DNA from: Sulfuricurvum sp.
Lineage (GTDB): Bacteria; Campylobacterota; Campylobacteria; Campylobacterales; Sulfurimonadaceae
Direction: 5' to 3'
DNA length: 30,943 bases
NCBI GenBank assembly: GCA_024635855.1
Contig: JAGXHZ010000060.1
Location: forward strand, 1 to 30,943
A program made the translations under genes and the position numbers. The notes below the pieces were generated by a model. It was not told where the DNA came from. It saw only the letters and a list, made by a program, of their open reading frames with translations, and ran no database searches. Shown here piece by piece: positions 1 through 8,142 of this stretch (its first letter is position 1; each line of letters begins with the position of its first letter).

Positions 1-44
1 AATTGTACGAGTGCATCGTTAGTTCCAGAAAACAATCTTTGGGT

Positions 45-1346
45 TTAAAGCTCTTTTAACAACTCACGGGTCACAACCCGATCATCAAACGGGAGATGTT
101 GATCATAAATAATTTGAGAGGTTTCATCCCCTTTACCCAAAATCAGGACCACTTCATCCCCTGTTCTATCGTGAAGAGCTTGCTCTATAGCACTGCGTCG
201 ATTCACATTCACAAAAACTTTACTCTTATCGTCAATACCTGCCAAGATTTCTTCTATGATGGTATCAGGATCTTCAAAACGGGGATTATCACTCGTGACA
301 TAAACTTTTTTAGCGTACATCGAAGCAACTCGCCCCATCATTGGACGCTTAGTACGGTCACGATCACCACCCGCACCAAATACGACCAATACTTCTTTCT
401 CTTTAAGCGCATTAAGGACTTGCTCCATCCCATCAGGAGTGTGCGCAAAATCGACAATGACTAAAGGTGATTCGCTTACCACCTCCATGCGTCCGCTCAC
501 TCCTCCGAAATTTTCAACCACTTCGGTAATTTTTTCTAAAGAATCACCGCTCACCAAATGAGCTGCCGCCATTGCAGCCGTAATGTTATAGAGATTAAAA
601 AATCCATGCAAGGACGTAGCAAACGTAACATGCTCTTCAAAATGTTTCAGGACACCGCTCACGCCATTGTTGAGTGAATACGCCAATATTTTATAGGTAG
701 CAGGATTTTCAATACCGTAGGTAAAGGCGTTTTTGTAGTTAAACTGCGCATGAGGTTCATCTTTATTAATCAGTTTTTTCGACTCATCGGTAAAAAAGAG
801 ATTTTTAATACGGATATATTCTTCAATACTTTCATGATAATCCAAATGATCTTGGGTGATATTTGTGAGAATTTTCAAATCAAAATGTATTCCGGCAATA
901 CGCTCTTGCTCGATCGCGTGTGAACTCACTTCCATAATAAAATACTCACATCCGCTTTGAATGGCTTGGAGCATGTGTCGATAAGTATTGAGCACCGTTG
1001 GAGTCGTAAGTGTTTTCCCCTCAGCATTCTCATCGTTCATAAAAAACCCGCGCGTCCCCTGCATGGCACACTTATGCCCCAAATCAAGCAAAATCGAGTA
1101 GATGGCACTCGCCGTCGTGGTTTTACCGTTTGTCCCCGTAATCCCTACTACTTTTATCCGATTTAGACCAAAAAGGCTCCAACATTCATCAGGGCTTAAA
1201 ATAGTATGGGCTCCTCTTGCCAGAGCATCCGTTTTAAATTTTTCATTTTGTTTGGTCATTAAAAATGCACATGTATTATCACATTCCATCGAGTTTTCAG
1301 AAATATAACGATAAGGCTGATTGGAAATCTCAATTTTCAATCTCAT
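45..1346 (-). CDS. murE: UDP-N-acetylmuramoyl-tripeptide synthetase MurE (meso-diaminopimelate-adding)
   Basis: Cytoplasmic ATP-dependent ligase that adds meso-diaminopimelate to UDP-MurNAc-L-Ala-D-Glu in peptidoglycan precursor synthesis. The Mur ATP loop GTNGKTTT is at residues 71-78, followed by MEVSSHA and the TNITQDHLDYH block. DNPR at about 353-356 is the signature that selects diaminopimelate rather than lysine, and GKGDE follows near 402. The protein has 433 residues, shorter than the E. coli enzyme but usual for Campylobacterota. I chose ATG at 1346; a longer reading from 1412 would run deep into the upstream gene. A TTG at 1340 has better spacing to the AAAAGGAG ribosome site and gives MKIEIS, so the true start may be six bases later. 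Either start overlaps the end of the TPR gene, which implies translational coupling. Identity is very secure. Confidence 0.96.
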   Translation of the reverse strand: MRLKIEISNQPYRYISENSMECDNTCAFLMTKQNEKFKTDALARGAHTILSPDECWSLFGLNRIKVVGITGTNGKTTTASAIYSILLDLGHKCAMQGTRGFFMNDENAEGKTLTTPTVLNTYRHMLQAIQSGCEYFIMEVSSHAIEQERIAGIHFDLKILTNITQDHLDYHESIEEYIRIKNLFFTDESKKLINKDEPHAQFNYKNAFTYGIENPATYKILAYSLNNGVSGVLKHFEEHVTFATSLHGFFNLYNITAAMAAAHLVSGDSLEKITEVVENFGGVSGRMEVVSESPLVIVDFAHTPDGMEQVLNALKEKEVLVVFGAGGDRDRTKRPMMGRVASMYAKKVYVTSDNPRFEDPDTIIEEILAGIDDKSKVFVNVNRRSAIEQALHDRTGDEVVLILGKGDETSQIIYDQHLPFDDRVVTRELLKEL

Positions 1347-1923
1347 CTCCTTTTGCCAAACGACGAAGCAGATTGCGAAGCTGTGTATCATTAGGATATA
1401 CACCCAATGCACTCTCTAAATAACTTAATGCCATCTCTTTGTATCCATTATCAATCAAATTATCCAAGAAATCAACAAAGTCTTCTTTTTCGGTAATAAT
1501 AACGCGTGTTGAAAACATAATATTCTCAAAAATACGCTTGAAGTCATTTTCATTAAGAACCAGTTCTTTAAATTCAGAGTACATAATACCATCGGCAAAT
1601 TCTAACCGTTGCCCAAGTCCCTCACTAAACAATCCGGCTAATTGTTCCAGTGTTCCATCCATGGTTTCAAGTATTTCAGAAATAACGACATCTGCTGACT
1701 CGGCATCTTCATTGCGTAAAATTGCATAATAATCAAACAGTGCTTCCGCACCACCTTCACCGCTCATTGCCATATCACATAAAATAGCACCGTTATACGC
1801 TTCTTTGGATAAAGGATCCTCACGCAGTACTAAAGAATAATCTCTCAAGGCATCACGGTATTGACCCGCCATAAAATGCTCATTAGCAAGAGTGAGGGTT
1901 TTGGAGTATTTGTTTGTTTTCAT
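1330..1923 (-). CDS. TPR-like protein of unknown function upstream of murE
   Basis: A soluble 197-residue protein with no signal peptide. Residues about 10-55 read as one tetratricopeptide-like helical pair (an ANEHF..GQY.DAL.DY pattern followed by DPLSKEAYNGA). Near the C-terminus is a second helical pair ending in YPNDTQLRNLLRRL. Such repeats usually bind other proteins, and no catalytic motif is visible. A GGAGGG ribosome site precedes ATG 1923. The gene ends inside the start region of murE and follows the NifU-like gene. From memory, C. jejuni has an unknown gene in the same place between its NifU-like and murE genes, so this is a conserved neighbour and not an accident of this strain. 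A role linked to cell-wall synthesis is only inferred from position. Confidence 0.8.
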   Translation of the reverse strand: MKTNKYSKTLTLANEHFMAGQYRDALRDYSLVLREDPLSKEAYNGAILCDMAMSGEGGAEALFDYYAILRNEDAESADVVISEILETMDGTLEQLAGLFSEGLGQRLEFADGIMYSEFKELVLNENDFKRIFENIMFSTRVIITEKEDFVDFLDNLIDNGYKEMALSYLESALGVYPNDTQLRNLLRRLAKGDEIEN

Positions 1924-1967
1924 AATATCCCTCCAGTATTTATAACTATATCGTCAAAAAGTAAAAA

Positions 1968-2243
1968 TTAAAGTGATTCAATTGAATCTTCCATCCCGAG
2001 CGGAACATTTACAACGGTCAGTTCAGGATGTATATCCATGCGAAGTTGACGTTCTACTCCGTATTTAAGAGTATTACCGCTGCTTCCGCATCCAACACAT
2101 GCCCCTTGTAACTGTACATATACCGTTCCATTTTTAACATTTAAAAAAGCAATATCACCACCATCAAGTGCGAGGGAGGGACGTATTTTATCAATAACTT
2201 GACGCACTGGCTGCATCAACTCTTCATCTGTGAAAGGAATCAT
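1968..2243 (-). CDS. NifU-like C-terminal domain iron-sulfur protein
   Basis: A 91-residue protein made of only the NifU C-terminal domain, the thioredoxin-like scaffold that holds and passes on a [4Fe-4S] cluster. The cluster motif C49-V-G-C52 sits in GACVGCGSSGNTLKYGVE, and the preceding SLALDGGDI is the typical lead-in. It lacks the N-terminal IscU-like domain and the central ferredoxin domain of full NifU, so it is better seen as a carrier like the NfuA C-terminus. It is the first gene of a probable nifU-TPR-murE unit. A TATAGT box on the minus strand at 2281-2286 may be its -10. The ribosome site AAGGG lies upstream of ATG 2243. Clients are unknown. Confidence 0.9.
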   Translation of the reverse strand: MIPFTDEELMQPVRQVIDKIRPSLALDGGDIAFLNVKNGTVYVQLQGACVGCGSSGNTLKYGVERQLRMDIHPELTVVNVPLGMEDSIESL

Positions 2244-2361
2244 ATCATTTACCCTTTTTTTACTGCGAATTCATCATGACACTATAAGAAATTTGGACTA
2301 AACAAGGAGTAATGCAATGATGGTAATTTTTAGATGAAGTTCTTTTTAAGCGGTGGGGGTG

Positions 2362-2384
2362 TTGAACTCGTTAGACGAGTTCAA
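2362..2384 (-). terminator. Hairpin over the rplQ stop codon
   Basis: TTGAACTCGT (2362-2371) pairs perfectly with ACGAGTTCAA (2375-2384) around a 3-nt loop. The rplQ stop codon (2371-2373) lies at the loop. No immediate U-tract follows; the next minus-strand bases are CACCCCC, and an A/T-rich stretch comes later. It is probably a transcript-end or stability hairpin for the ribosomal operon, and termination itself is not proven. Confidence 0.55.
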
Positions 2385-2721
2385 TAGTTGCCATATGTGT
2401 AGCATCACCACGACGAATACGAGTTTTAACGATACGAGTATATCCGCCGTTACGCTCAGTATATTTAGGAGCAACTTCGCCAAGAAGGTTTTTTGTTGCT
2501 TCTTTATTTTGTAAAACAGCAAATATTGAGCGATGCGCATTTGCATCACCAACACGTGCAGTTGTAATTAATTTTTCAGCAAATGAACGTAATTCTTTTG
2601 CTTTAATCAACGTTGTTTCAATTTTACCATGCTCAAACAATGAAATACTAAGATTGGTCAACAACGCTTCACGATGTGAGCTTGTTCGGCCTAACTTACG
2701 GTATCCGTGACGATGTCTCAT
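2371..2721 (-). CDS. rplQ: 50S ribosomal protein L17
   Basis: Large-subunit protein near the exit tunnel. Its 116 residues cover the compact L17 core usual for this phylum. It opens with [12 protein letters not shown], the highly conserved L17 start, and has [17 protein letters not shown] and an ERNGGYTRI segment. It is the last gene of the operon, 30 bases after rpoA, the standard bacterial order (rpsD-rpoA-rplQ). The stop codon sits in a hairpin that probably marks the operon end. Nothing is unusual in the protein. Confidence 0.98.
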   Translation of the reverse strand: MRHRHGYRKLGRTSSHREALLTNLSISLFEHGKIETTLIKAKELRSFAEKLITTARVGDANAHRSIFAVLQNKEATKNLLGEVAPKYTERNGGYTRIVKTRIRRGDATHMATIELV

Positions 2722-2751
2722 GAGATACTTCCTCTACTATTATATTAAAGC

Positions 2752-3747
2752 TTATTCAGCTTCGATTTTCTTTTTGATTGCACTGACTAAATCATCTGCA
2801 AGCTCTTGTCCTACTGCGTAACCGAATTCCGTAATTTTTTCTAAAATTTCTTCAAACGATTTTTTACCGAGGTTTTTCACTTCTTTCAAATCATTTTGGC
2901 TCATCATAACGATTTCACCAATGTATTTGATATTTGAACGGTCCAAGCAGTTAAAGCTACGTGCGCTTAATCCAAGCTCTTCAATACGTGCACCCAAACG
3001 TTTAAGTTCAGGATGCTCATCATTACGTTCAACGGTTGGGTTGGCTGATTTGATGCTCACTTCACTGTTAAAAACAGCCATTTGAGCATACATAACATCC
3101 AATGCATTTTTAAATGCATCTACCGGAGAAATTTGTCCATCGGTGACGATGTTGATAATTACTTTTTCAAAATTTGGATTATCTTCTACAAGAACATTGT
3201 CGATTGCATAAGTCGCACGACGAACCGGTGTAAAATAAGCATCCAATGCGATGTAGCCATCACCTAACAATTCACGAATATCTTCACTTGCAGCATATCC
3301 GATACCTTGGAAAATTTTGATTGAAAAATTTAATGTTGCATCTTCATTCAATGTTGCCAAAAATTCATTTGGAGTAACGATTTCAACATCGTCATTCTCC
3401 AAATCACTGCCGTGAATTTCGCAAGGGCCTGCAAAAGTGTAAGCAATCTCTTTTTCTTTAAGACCGTTTTTTAATTTAAAACGGATCCCTTTAAGGTTTA
3501 TAATAAAATCTGAAATATCTTCAAGCATACCGCGCACAGAGTCAAACTCATGCTTAGCACCCTCAATTTTAATCCCGATTGGGGCAAACCCTACTGAGCT
3601 GCTTAACAAAAAGCGGCGAATCGGGTGAGCAATCGAAACCGCATATCCTGTTTCAAACGGATAGGCAATAATATTCGCTTCATTCGCGCTGATTTGTTCA
3701 ACGACAAACTCTTTTGGTAGAAGCGGAGAAGTTTTAATTTTTTTCAT
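2752..3747 (-). CDS. rpoA: DNA-directed RNA polymerase subunit alpha
   Basis: Scaffold subunit of RNA polymerase, 331 residues. The N-terminal assembly domain (about 1-230) has the [20 protein letters not shown] segment. After a linker, the C-terminal domain (about 255-320) has the helix-hairpin-helix DNA and activator-binding core, [19 protein letters not shown]. In other bacteria that domain contacts UP elements and transcription factors. Both domains are complete. The gene lies 23 bases downstream of rpsD and just ahead of rplQ, as in most bacteria. Confidence 0.98.
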   Translation of the reverse strand: MKKIKTSPLLPKEFVVEQISANEANIIAYPFETGYAVSIAHPIRRFLLSSSVGFAPIGIKIEGAKHEFDSVRGMLEDISDFIINLKGIRFKLKNGLKEKEIAYTFAGPCEIHGSDLENDDVEIVTPNEFLATLNEDATLNFSIKIFQGIGYAASEDIRELLGDGYIALDAYFTPVRRATYAIDNVLVEDNPNFEKVIINIVTDGQISPVDAFKNALDVMYAQMAVFNSEVSIKSANPTVERNDEHPELKRLGARIEELGLSARSFNCLDRSNIKYIGEIVMMSQNDLKEVKNLGKKSFEEILEKITEFGYAVGQELADDLVSAIKKKIEAE

Positions 3748-3770
3748 GCTGAGTGCCCTTTATTTAGTGA

Positions 3771-4397
3771 TTATTTCGAGTAAAGCTCAACGATTAGACG
3801 CTCTTCAACAGGAATAACAACCTCTTCACGCTCTGGAAGACGTGTAAAGATACCAAATACTTTTGCTTGATCGATATCAACCCATCCAGCAAGACCTGTT
3901 TGGTTGGTAAGCTCCATCGCACGAACAACTTGGTTATTCTTTTTGCTTTTTTCGTTAATCTCAATTTTCTGTCCCGGTTTAACACGGTAAGAAGGGATAT
4001 CAACACGCTTGCCATCAACGAGTACGTGACAGTGATTTACCAATTGACGTGCAAAACGACGAGTCGTTGCAAAGCCCATACGGTAAACAACATTGTCAAG
4101 ACGCTGCTCTAACAACATTACTAAGTTCGTACCTGTATTTCCTTGGCGACGCTTTGCTTCATCAAACAATGAATGCATTTGCTTTTCGCTCAAACCGTAC
4201 ATAAACTTCGCTTTTTGTTTTTCACGAAGCTGTGTACCGTATTCAGAAATTTTTGTACGACGTTGACCATGTTGGCCAGGTCCGTAAGGACGTTTGTCGA
4301 GAGCACTTTTACCTGCTAAGCGACGCTCGCCTTTTAGGCCAAGGCTTACACCGAATCTTCTTTCGATTTTTTCTACGGGTCCTCTATATCTTGCCAT
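3771..4397 (-). CDS. rpsD: 30S ribosomal protein S4
   Basis: Small-subunit assembly initiator that binds 16S rRNA, 208 residues. The N-terminus ([16 protein letters not shown]) lacks the four zinc-binding cysteines, so this is the zinc-free form. The S4 RNA-binding fold spans roughly residues 98-160, with [20 protein letters not shown] and [19 protein letters not shown]. It lies 11 bases after rpsK with an AAGGAGCTAAGGT ribosome site. In other bacteria S4 often represses its own operon; no such site was identified here. Confidence 0.98.
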   Translation of the reverse strand: MARYRGPVEKIERRFGVSLGLKGERRLAGKSALDKRPYGPGQHGQRRTKISEYGTQLREKQKAKFMYGLSEKQMHSLFDEAKRRQGNTGTNLVMLLEQRLDNVVYRMGFATTRRFARQLVNHCHVLVDGKRVDIPSYRVKPGQKIEINEKSKKNNQVVRAMELTNQTGLAGWVDIDQAKVFGIFTRLPEREEVVIPVEERLIVELYSK

Positions 4398-4408
4398 ACC
4401 TTAGCTCC

Positions 4409-4801
4409 TTACACGCGTCGGCGCTTAGGCGCACGACAACCATTGTGTGGTAGTGGAGTAACGTCTTTCATATAAGAAACACGTAAACCCTCGATAGCAC
4501 CAACACTTTTAACTGCAGTTTCACGGCCAGAACCTGGACCTTGAACTTTAATTCCCACTTCTTTAATACCGTGGACCATTGCTTTACCCATCGCATCTTC
4601 TACTGCTTGTTGAGCAGCAAAAGGAGTCGATTTTTTAGATCCTTTGAACCCAAGAGCACCAGCTGAGCTCCATGCGATCATGTTACCCATCTCGTCCGTT
4701 ACGGTTACAAGAGTATTATTGAATGATGCTAGGATATGCACGATACCCTTAGCAATATTCTTTTTAATAACTTTTTTACGGGTTGCTTTTCTTTTTGCCA
4801 T
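4409..4801 (-). CDS. rpsK: 30S ribosomal protein S11
   Basis: Platform protein of the 30S subunit, 130 residues, complete, with [19 protein letters not shown], the conserved PFAAQQA and the C-terminal [16 protein letters not shown] 4801 is preceded by GGGATTAGCGT. In a relative with an intact rpsM stop this stretch would read TAAGGGATTAGCG, and the TAA would also improve the ribosome site. The rpsM frame here runs 73 bases into rpsK, so ribosomes finishing rpsM would pass the rpsK start. That could change rpsK initiation. Confidence 0.98.
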   Translation of the reverse strand: MAKRKATRKKVIKKNIAKGIVHILASFNNTLVTVTDEMGNMIAWSSAGALGFKGSKKSTPFAAQQAVEDAMGKAMVHGIKEVGIKVQGPGSGRETAVKSVGAIEGLRVSYMKDVTPLPHNGCRAPKRRRV

Positions 4802-5184
4802 ACGCTAATCCCGTATCTTGTGGCTGAGCCGACAGTTTTCTTCTTACCTTTGCGGGTACGAGCATTAGTTTTGGTTTTTTGACCACGGCATGGGAGACTT
4901 TTACGATGACGAAGACCACGGTAAGAACCGATATCCATCAACGCTTTAATATCCATAGCAACTTGCTTACGAAGGTCACCCTCTACGATGATGTTACTCG
5001 CACGAATCTCTTTAGCAAGAGTCGCCGCATCATCTTCGCTTAGCTCATATACACGCTTGTTATAATCAAGCCCAGTAGCATCTAAAATCTTACGTGATGT
5101 ATGCAAACCAATACCATAGATATAAGTTAATGCATACTCTAGACGTTTTTTCTTAGGTAAGTCCACACCAGCAATACGTGCCAT
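4729..5184 (-). CDS. rpsM: 30S ribosomal protein S13, with lost stop codon and C-terminal extension
   Basis: Head protein of the 30S subunit that contacts 23S rRNA (bridge B1a) and the P-site tRNA. Residues 1-123 are an ordinary complete S13, from [14 protein letters not shown] through [20 protein letters not shown] to the basic tail ending GSATR. Where family members stop, codon 124 (4815-4813) reads TAC. A TAA there would need one base change. The frame then adds 28 residues ([11 protein letters not shown]...RVSCIS) read from the leader and first codons of rpsK, ending at TAG 4729-4731. The extension is chance-frame translation of rpsK, not a known domain. It is either a real stop-loss allele or a base-call error. 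Two bases separate it from rpmJ, and the AAGGAT ribosome site lies in the rpmJ end. The normal end would be near 4813. Confidence 0.93.
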   Translation of the reverse strand: MARIAGVDLPKKKRLEYALTYIYGIGLHTSRKILDATGLDYNKRVYELSEDDAATLAKEIRASNIIVEGDLRKQVAMDIKALMDIGSYRGLRHRKSLPCRGQKTKTNARTRKGKKKTVGSATRYGISVWQKEKQPVKKLLKRILLRVSCIS

Positions 5185-5186
5185 GC

Positions 5187-5300
5187 TTATCCTTGTCTTT
5201 GTTTATGTTTTGGGGTTTTGCATATTACGCGAACAACCCCTTTGCGCTTGATGATTTTGCAATCGTCGCACATTTTCTTCACTGAAGAACGAACTTTCAT
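5187..5300 (-). CDS. rpmJ: 50S ribosomal protein L36
   Basis: The smallest large-subunit protein, 37 residues from [10 protein letters not shown] to KHKQRQG. It has the zinc ligands C11, C14, C27 and H33 (pattern CDDCKI...VICKTPKH), so it is the zinc-binding form. ATG 5300 has a CGGAGC ribosome site at good spacing. An open frame continues upstream to 5441, but that part has no L36 character and is rejected. In most bacteria infA sits directly before rpmJ; here rpmJ is first and hom lies upstream, so its promoter should be in 5301-5577. Confidence 0.95.
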   Translation of the reverse strand: MKVRSSVKKMCDDCKIIKRKGVVRVICKTPKHKQRQG

Positions 5301-5384
5301 TGTCAAGCTCCGATATTGTAATCCTTTGCCTCTCTCGTAGGTGCACATCATATACGCACCAATACTTGTAACTACGCCTACGCA

Positions 5385-5438
5385 GTTATAAATACTCAAT
5401 GTTGCTTGTCCAAGAGGGCAAAGTGGACGCGTATTGTA
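5385..5438 (-). promoter_or_regulatory. Candidate promoters for the rpmJ ribosomal operon
   Basis: The minus strand between hom and rpmJ holds two -10-like boxes: TACAAT at 5438-5433, and TATAAC at 5390-5385. The second has TTGGAC 17 bases upstream. Either would give a leader of about 80-130 nt. The leader contains GGTGC (minus) pairing with GCACC, with CGTAGG/CCTACG as a competing pairing, so it may fold. The promoter is required by context, but the exact boxes are inferred. Confidence 0.35.
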
Positions 5439-5529
5439 CATAAGTTTACGTTAAAGTTTTATTAAGACGATAGGAGAGGATTTCTGCCTAGAAAAGGCAA
5501 ACTTTAGTAGCCAAAGCGACTAGCGGAAC

Positions 5530-5549
5530 AAAAGGGATGCATCCCTTTT
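5530..5549 (-). terminator. Perfect 20-bp palindrome downstream of hom
   Basis: AAAAGGGATG followed directly by CATCCCTTTT. The minus-strand RNA would form a GGGATGCATCCC stem with an A-rich 5' side and UUUU on the 3' side, an intrinsic-terminator shape that is symmetrical and so could work in both directions. It lies 28 bases past the hom stop and before the rpmJ leader. Confidence 0.55.
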
Positions 5550-5564
5550 GTGTCAGATCAAATA

Positions 5565-5592
5565 ATAAGGATTGTATTTATACAATCCTTAT
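5565..5592 (-). terminator. Hairpin enclosing the hom stop codon
   Basis: ATAAGGATTGTA and TACAATCCTTAT (12 bp, perfect) flank a 4-nt loop at 5577-5580 that contains the hom TAA. The last codons of hom form one side of the stem. A short T-rich stretch follows on the minus strand. Together with the palindrome at 5530-5549 this makes a tandem end for the aminotransferase-hom transcript. Confidence 0.6.
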
Positions 5593-6837
5593 CATATAGG
5601 GAGATTCAAGAACTGTTTCTAAGGATTCTAACTCTTTCATTAAAGAACGAATATCACATTCTCGTGCTTCATGGGTAGAAATCAGTAAATGAGCGCACTC
5701 TTGTGCAAAAGGGCGCTGTATCATTGCTTCTATAGATATCGCATGATTAGCAAAGAGCTGAGTAATCTTTGCCAAGATTCCCGCTTTATCGGTAATACGA
5801 AGCCGTAAATAGTATTTAGAACGAATATCATCGGCACTTTTGAGACGCAATCCTTCTTCAAGCGGGTGATTAAATCCAAGCATCGGAGAGCGTTTACCTG
5901 AACGAACAATATCAATAATATTGGCAACGACAGCACTCGCCGTTGCATTTCCGCCGGCACCCGGACCATAATACAGTGTTTCACCTACACGGTCACCGAC
6001 AACACTGATACCGTTCATAACTCCATCAATCTTGGCAATCATTGCCTCTTGCTTAACCAGAGTAGCATGAACTCTCAGTTCTACTTCTGCTCCATCACGC
6101 TTGGCAATACCCAAAAGCTTGATGGTATATCCAAACTCTTTTGCAAAGGCAATGTCCGCTTGGGTGATCCCCTCAATTCCCTCAATGAGTATCTCTTCAG
6201 GTTTGGCATCAATCCCATACGCAATGGAAGCTAAAATCAGAAGTTTATGAGCCGCATCAAATCCTCCGATGTCGAAAGTAGGATCTGCTTCTGCGTATCC
6301 CAAAGCCTGTGCTTCGGCTAAAACCGCATCAAAAGCAACACCCTCTTCCATCATTTTAGTAAGCATAAAGTTACAAGTACCGTTCATAATCCCCATAATG
6401 GAAAGGATATGATTAGCAGAAAGACCATCACGCAAGGCGTTAATAATAGGAATTCCTCCGGCAACACTCGCTTCAAATTCAAACGGCAAATCGCCTGCAA
6501 TCTCTTGTAGTTCATATCGGTGATACGCGAGAAGCGCCTTGTTGGCTGTAACTATCGCTTTTTTACTGGCCAATGCACTTTTTAAAAGCTCAAACGGAAG
6601 CTCAACGCCTCCCATCAATTCAACAATAATATCAATCTCTGGATCATTTATAATCTCATACGGATCGGTGGTAATCGCGATACTTAAATCACTTACCTTA
6701 CTGACATCCCGAACGGCACCGCTTTTAACGACAATGTCTTCACCCGCACGTGCTGAAATAATGGCAGCATTTTCTTCTAAAATTTCAACAACGGCGCGTC
6801 CTACCGTCCCAACTCCTAATACACCAACACGAATCAC
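5578..6837 (-). CDS. hom: Homoserine dehydrogenase (monofunctional, ACT domain)
   Basis: Reduces aspartate-semialdehyde to homoserine with NAD(P)H, the branch point to threonine and methionine. The Rossmann motif GVLGVGTVGR is at residues 5-14. The catalytic domain carries EASVAGGIPIINALR and MGIMNGTCNFML. A C-terminal ACT domain (about 345-419, with RLRITDKAGILAKITQLF) is the usual threonine-feedback module. The 419 residues make it monofunctional, without an aspartokinase part. The start is GTG 6837, immediately after the stop of the aminotransferase gene, with AAGGGTG as ribosome site inside that gene, so the two are co-transcribed and probably coupled. From memory, C. jejuni has the same pair. 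Confidence 0.97.
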   Translation of the reverse strand: MIRVGVLGVGTVGRAVVEILEENAAIISARAGEDIVVKSGAVRDVSKVSDLSIAITTDPYEIINDPEIDIIVELMGGVELPFELLKSALASKKAIVTANKALLAYHRYELQEIAGDLPFEFEASVAGGIPIINALRDGLSANHILSIMGIMNGTCNFMLTKMMEEGVAFDAVLAEAQALGYAEADPTFDIGGFDAAHKLLILASIAYGIDAKPEEILIEGIEGITQADIAFAKEFGYTIKLLGIAKRDGAEVELRVHATLVKQEAMIAKIDGVMNGISVVGDRVGETLYYGPGAGGNATASAVVANIIDIVRSGKRSPMLGFNHPLEEGLRLKSADDIRSKYYLRLRITDKAGILAKITQLFANHAISIEAMIQRPFAQECAHLLISTHEARECDIRSLMKELESLETVLESPYMIRIV

Positions 6838-8058
6838 TTATGCACCCTTACATTCAAACTGCAGTAAAAAGTTCTTGATATTTTTTGCTGCTTGTCGGAT
6901 ACGCTTGTCATTTTCGATCAAGGCAATACGAACATACTCATCCCCGTATTCTCCAAAACCAATCCCCGGTGCAACGGCTACATTGGCTTCGACTAAAAGA
7001 CGTTTTGAAAATTCTAAACTCCCTAAATGTCGAGCACACTGCGGTATACGTGCCCATACAAACATAGAAGCTTGATTACGACGAACCGGCCATCCGACAC
7101 GGTTAAATGCTTCAAGTAAAACATCTTGACGATGATCGTACTTATCCGTAATTTCTTGGACACAGCTTTGATCGCCTTGAAGAGCTACTGTTGCTGCTAC
7201 TTGGATTGGGGTAAACATCCCATAATCCAGCCAGCTTTTAATTTTCTGAAGTGCTCCAATGAGCTTAGGGTTACCAACGAAAAAGCCAACGCGCCATCCC
7301 GCCATATTGTAGCTTTTAGAGAGGGTAAAACTCTCAACTGCTACATCTTTTGCCCCGGGTACAGACATAATCGATGGAGTTTTGTATCCATCAAACGTCA
7401 AATCCCCATACGCAATATCGCTGATAATGTAAAAACGTTCACGCTTTGCCATGGCAACAATACGGGTATAAAAATCAGGCGTTACCGTAGCTGTTGTAGG
7501 GTTGTGCGGAAAGTTTACCACCACATATTTCGGTTTAGGAAATGAGATGTGAAATGCCGTTTCAAGGCGCTCAAAAAAGAGGTCCTCATCAACTTTGTAA
7601 TCTTCATCAAACGGAAGTTCCATTTTTTGGACATTTCCGCCTGCAAGAATAAAGGCATACGAGTGAATCGGATAGGTAGGATCAGGGACAACGGCAACAT
7701 CTCCCGGATTGGTAATAGCGTATGCCAAATGCGCATATCCCTCTTTTGACCCCATTGTTGCGACGGCTTCGGTTTCAGGATCAAGATCAACGTCATAACG
7801 ACGTTTATACCAGTCACAAATCGCCCCGCGAAGCTTTGGAATCCCTTTTGATGCTGAATAACCATGAGTTTTGGTTTTTTGAGCTGATTCGATCAGTTTT
7901 TCGCGGATATGCTCAGGGGTATCACCGTCAGGATTTCCCATACTAAAATCAATAACATCCGCACCAGCGCGTCTGCGAGCCATTTTTAGCTCATTTACTT
8001 CAGCAAAAACGTATTTTGGAAGTCGTTTAATTCGATCAAATTGGATTTCATCAAACAT
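6838..8058 (-). CDS. Class I/II PLP-dependent aminotransferase (AlaC/AspC-like)
   Basis: A cytoplasmic fold-type I aminotransferase of 406 residues. It has the N-terminal SMGNPDGDTPEHI, the cofactor residues NFPHNPT (182-188) and D214 in ISDIAYGD, and the PLP lysine K248 in SFTLSKSYNMAGWR. It belongs to the group annotated as AlaC/YfdZ alanine aminotransferase, aspartate aminotransferase or LL-DAP aminotransferase; sequence alone does not settle the substrate. Being directly upstream of hom favours an aspartate-family or alanine role. Start ATG 8058. A TAGAAT box at 8094-8089 (minus) may be its -10. Confidence 0.9.
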   Translation of the reverse strand: MFDEIQFDRIKRLPKYVFAEVNELKMARRRAGADVIDFSMGNPDGDTPEHIREKLIESAQKTKTHGYSASKGIPKLRGAICDWYKRRYDVDLDPETEAVATMGSKEGYAHLAYAITNPGDVAVVPDPTYPIHSYAFILAGGNVQKMELPFDEDYKVDEDLFFERLETAFHISFPKPKYVVVNFPHNPTTATVTPDFYTRIVAMAKRERFYIISDIAYGDLTFDGYKTPSIMSVPGAKDVAVESFTLSKSYNMAGWRVGFFVGNPKLIGALQKIKSWLDYGMFTPIQVAATVALQGDQSCVQEITDKYDHRQDVLLEAFNRVGWPVRRNQASMFVWARIPQCARHLGSLEFSKRLLVEANVAVAPGIGFGEYGDEYVRIALIENDKRIRQAAKNIKNFLLQFECKGA

Positions 8059-8088
8059 GATGTGTACCTGCCATTAAAAAATTGTGCA

Positions 8089-8094
8089 ATTCTA
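8089..8094 (-). promoter_or_regulatory. Candidate -10 box for the aminotransferase-hom unit
   Basis: TAGAAT on the minus strand, 31 bases before ATG 8058, with no strong -35. It sits inside GTGC-N7-GCAC, a short inverted repeat that could bind a regulator. The preceding hairpin at 8120-8142 isolates this unit from the upstream genes, which supports a separate promoter here. Confidence 0.4.
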
Positions 8095-8119
8095 GCACTT
8101 TTCGACTACTCTCAAGCTT

Positions 8120-8142
8120 ATAAGGGTATTTTATTCCCTTAT
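8120..8142 (-). terminator. Hairpin after the 210-residue unknown gene
   Basis: ATAAGGG (8120-8126) and CCCTTAT (8136-8142) enclose an A/T-rich 9-nt loop and touch the stop codon of the upstream gene. It lacks a clean U-tract on the minus strand. It is likely the end of the rsmI-rlmB-unknown transcript. Confidence 0.45.

Noticed and set aside
1..44. Possible neighbouring gene at the left edge
   Set aside because: A short minus-strand ATG near 16 leaves too few bases to judge. Nothing is supported there.
2346..2555. Alternative frame inside rplQ
   Set aside because: It overlaps a universally conserved ribosomal gene in another frame and has no independent support.
5301..5441. Open frame extending rpmJ upstream by 47 codons
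   Set aside because: It joins L36 without a stop, but the added part has no L36 or IF-1 character and covers the leader and promoter. A faint likeness of its end to the IF-1 tail was too weak to call a remnant.
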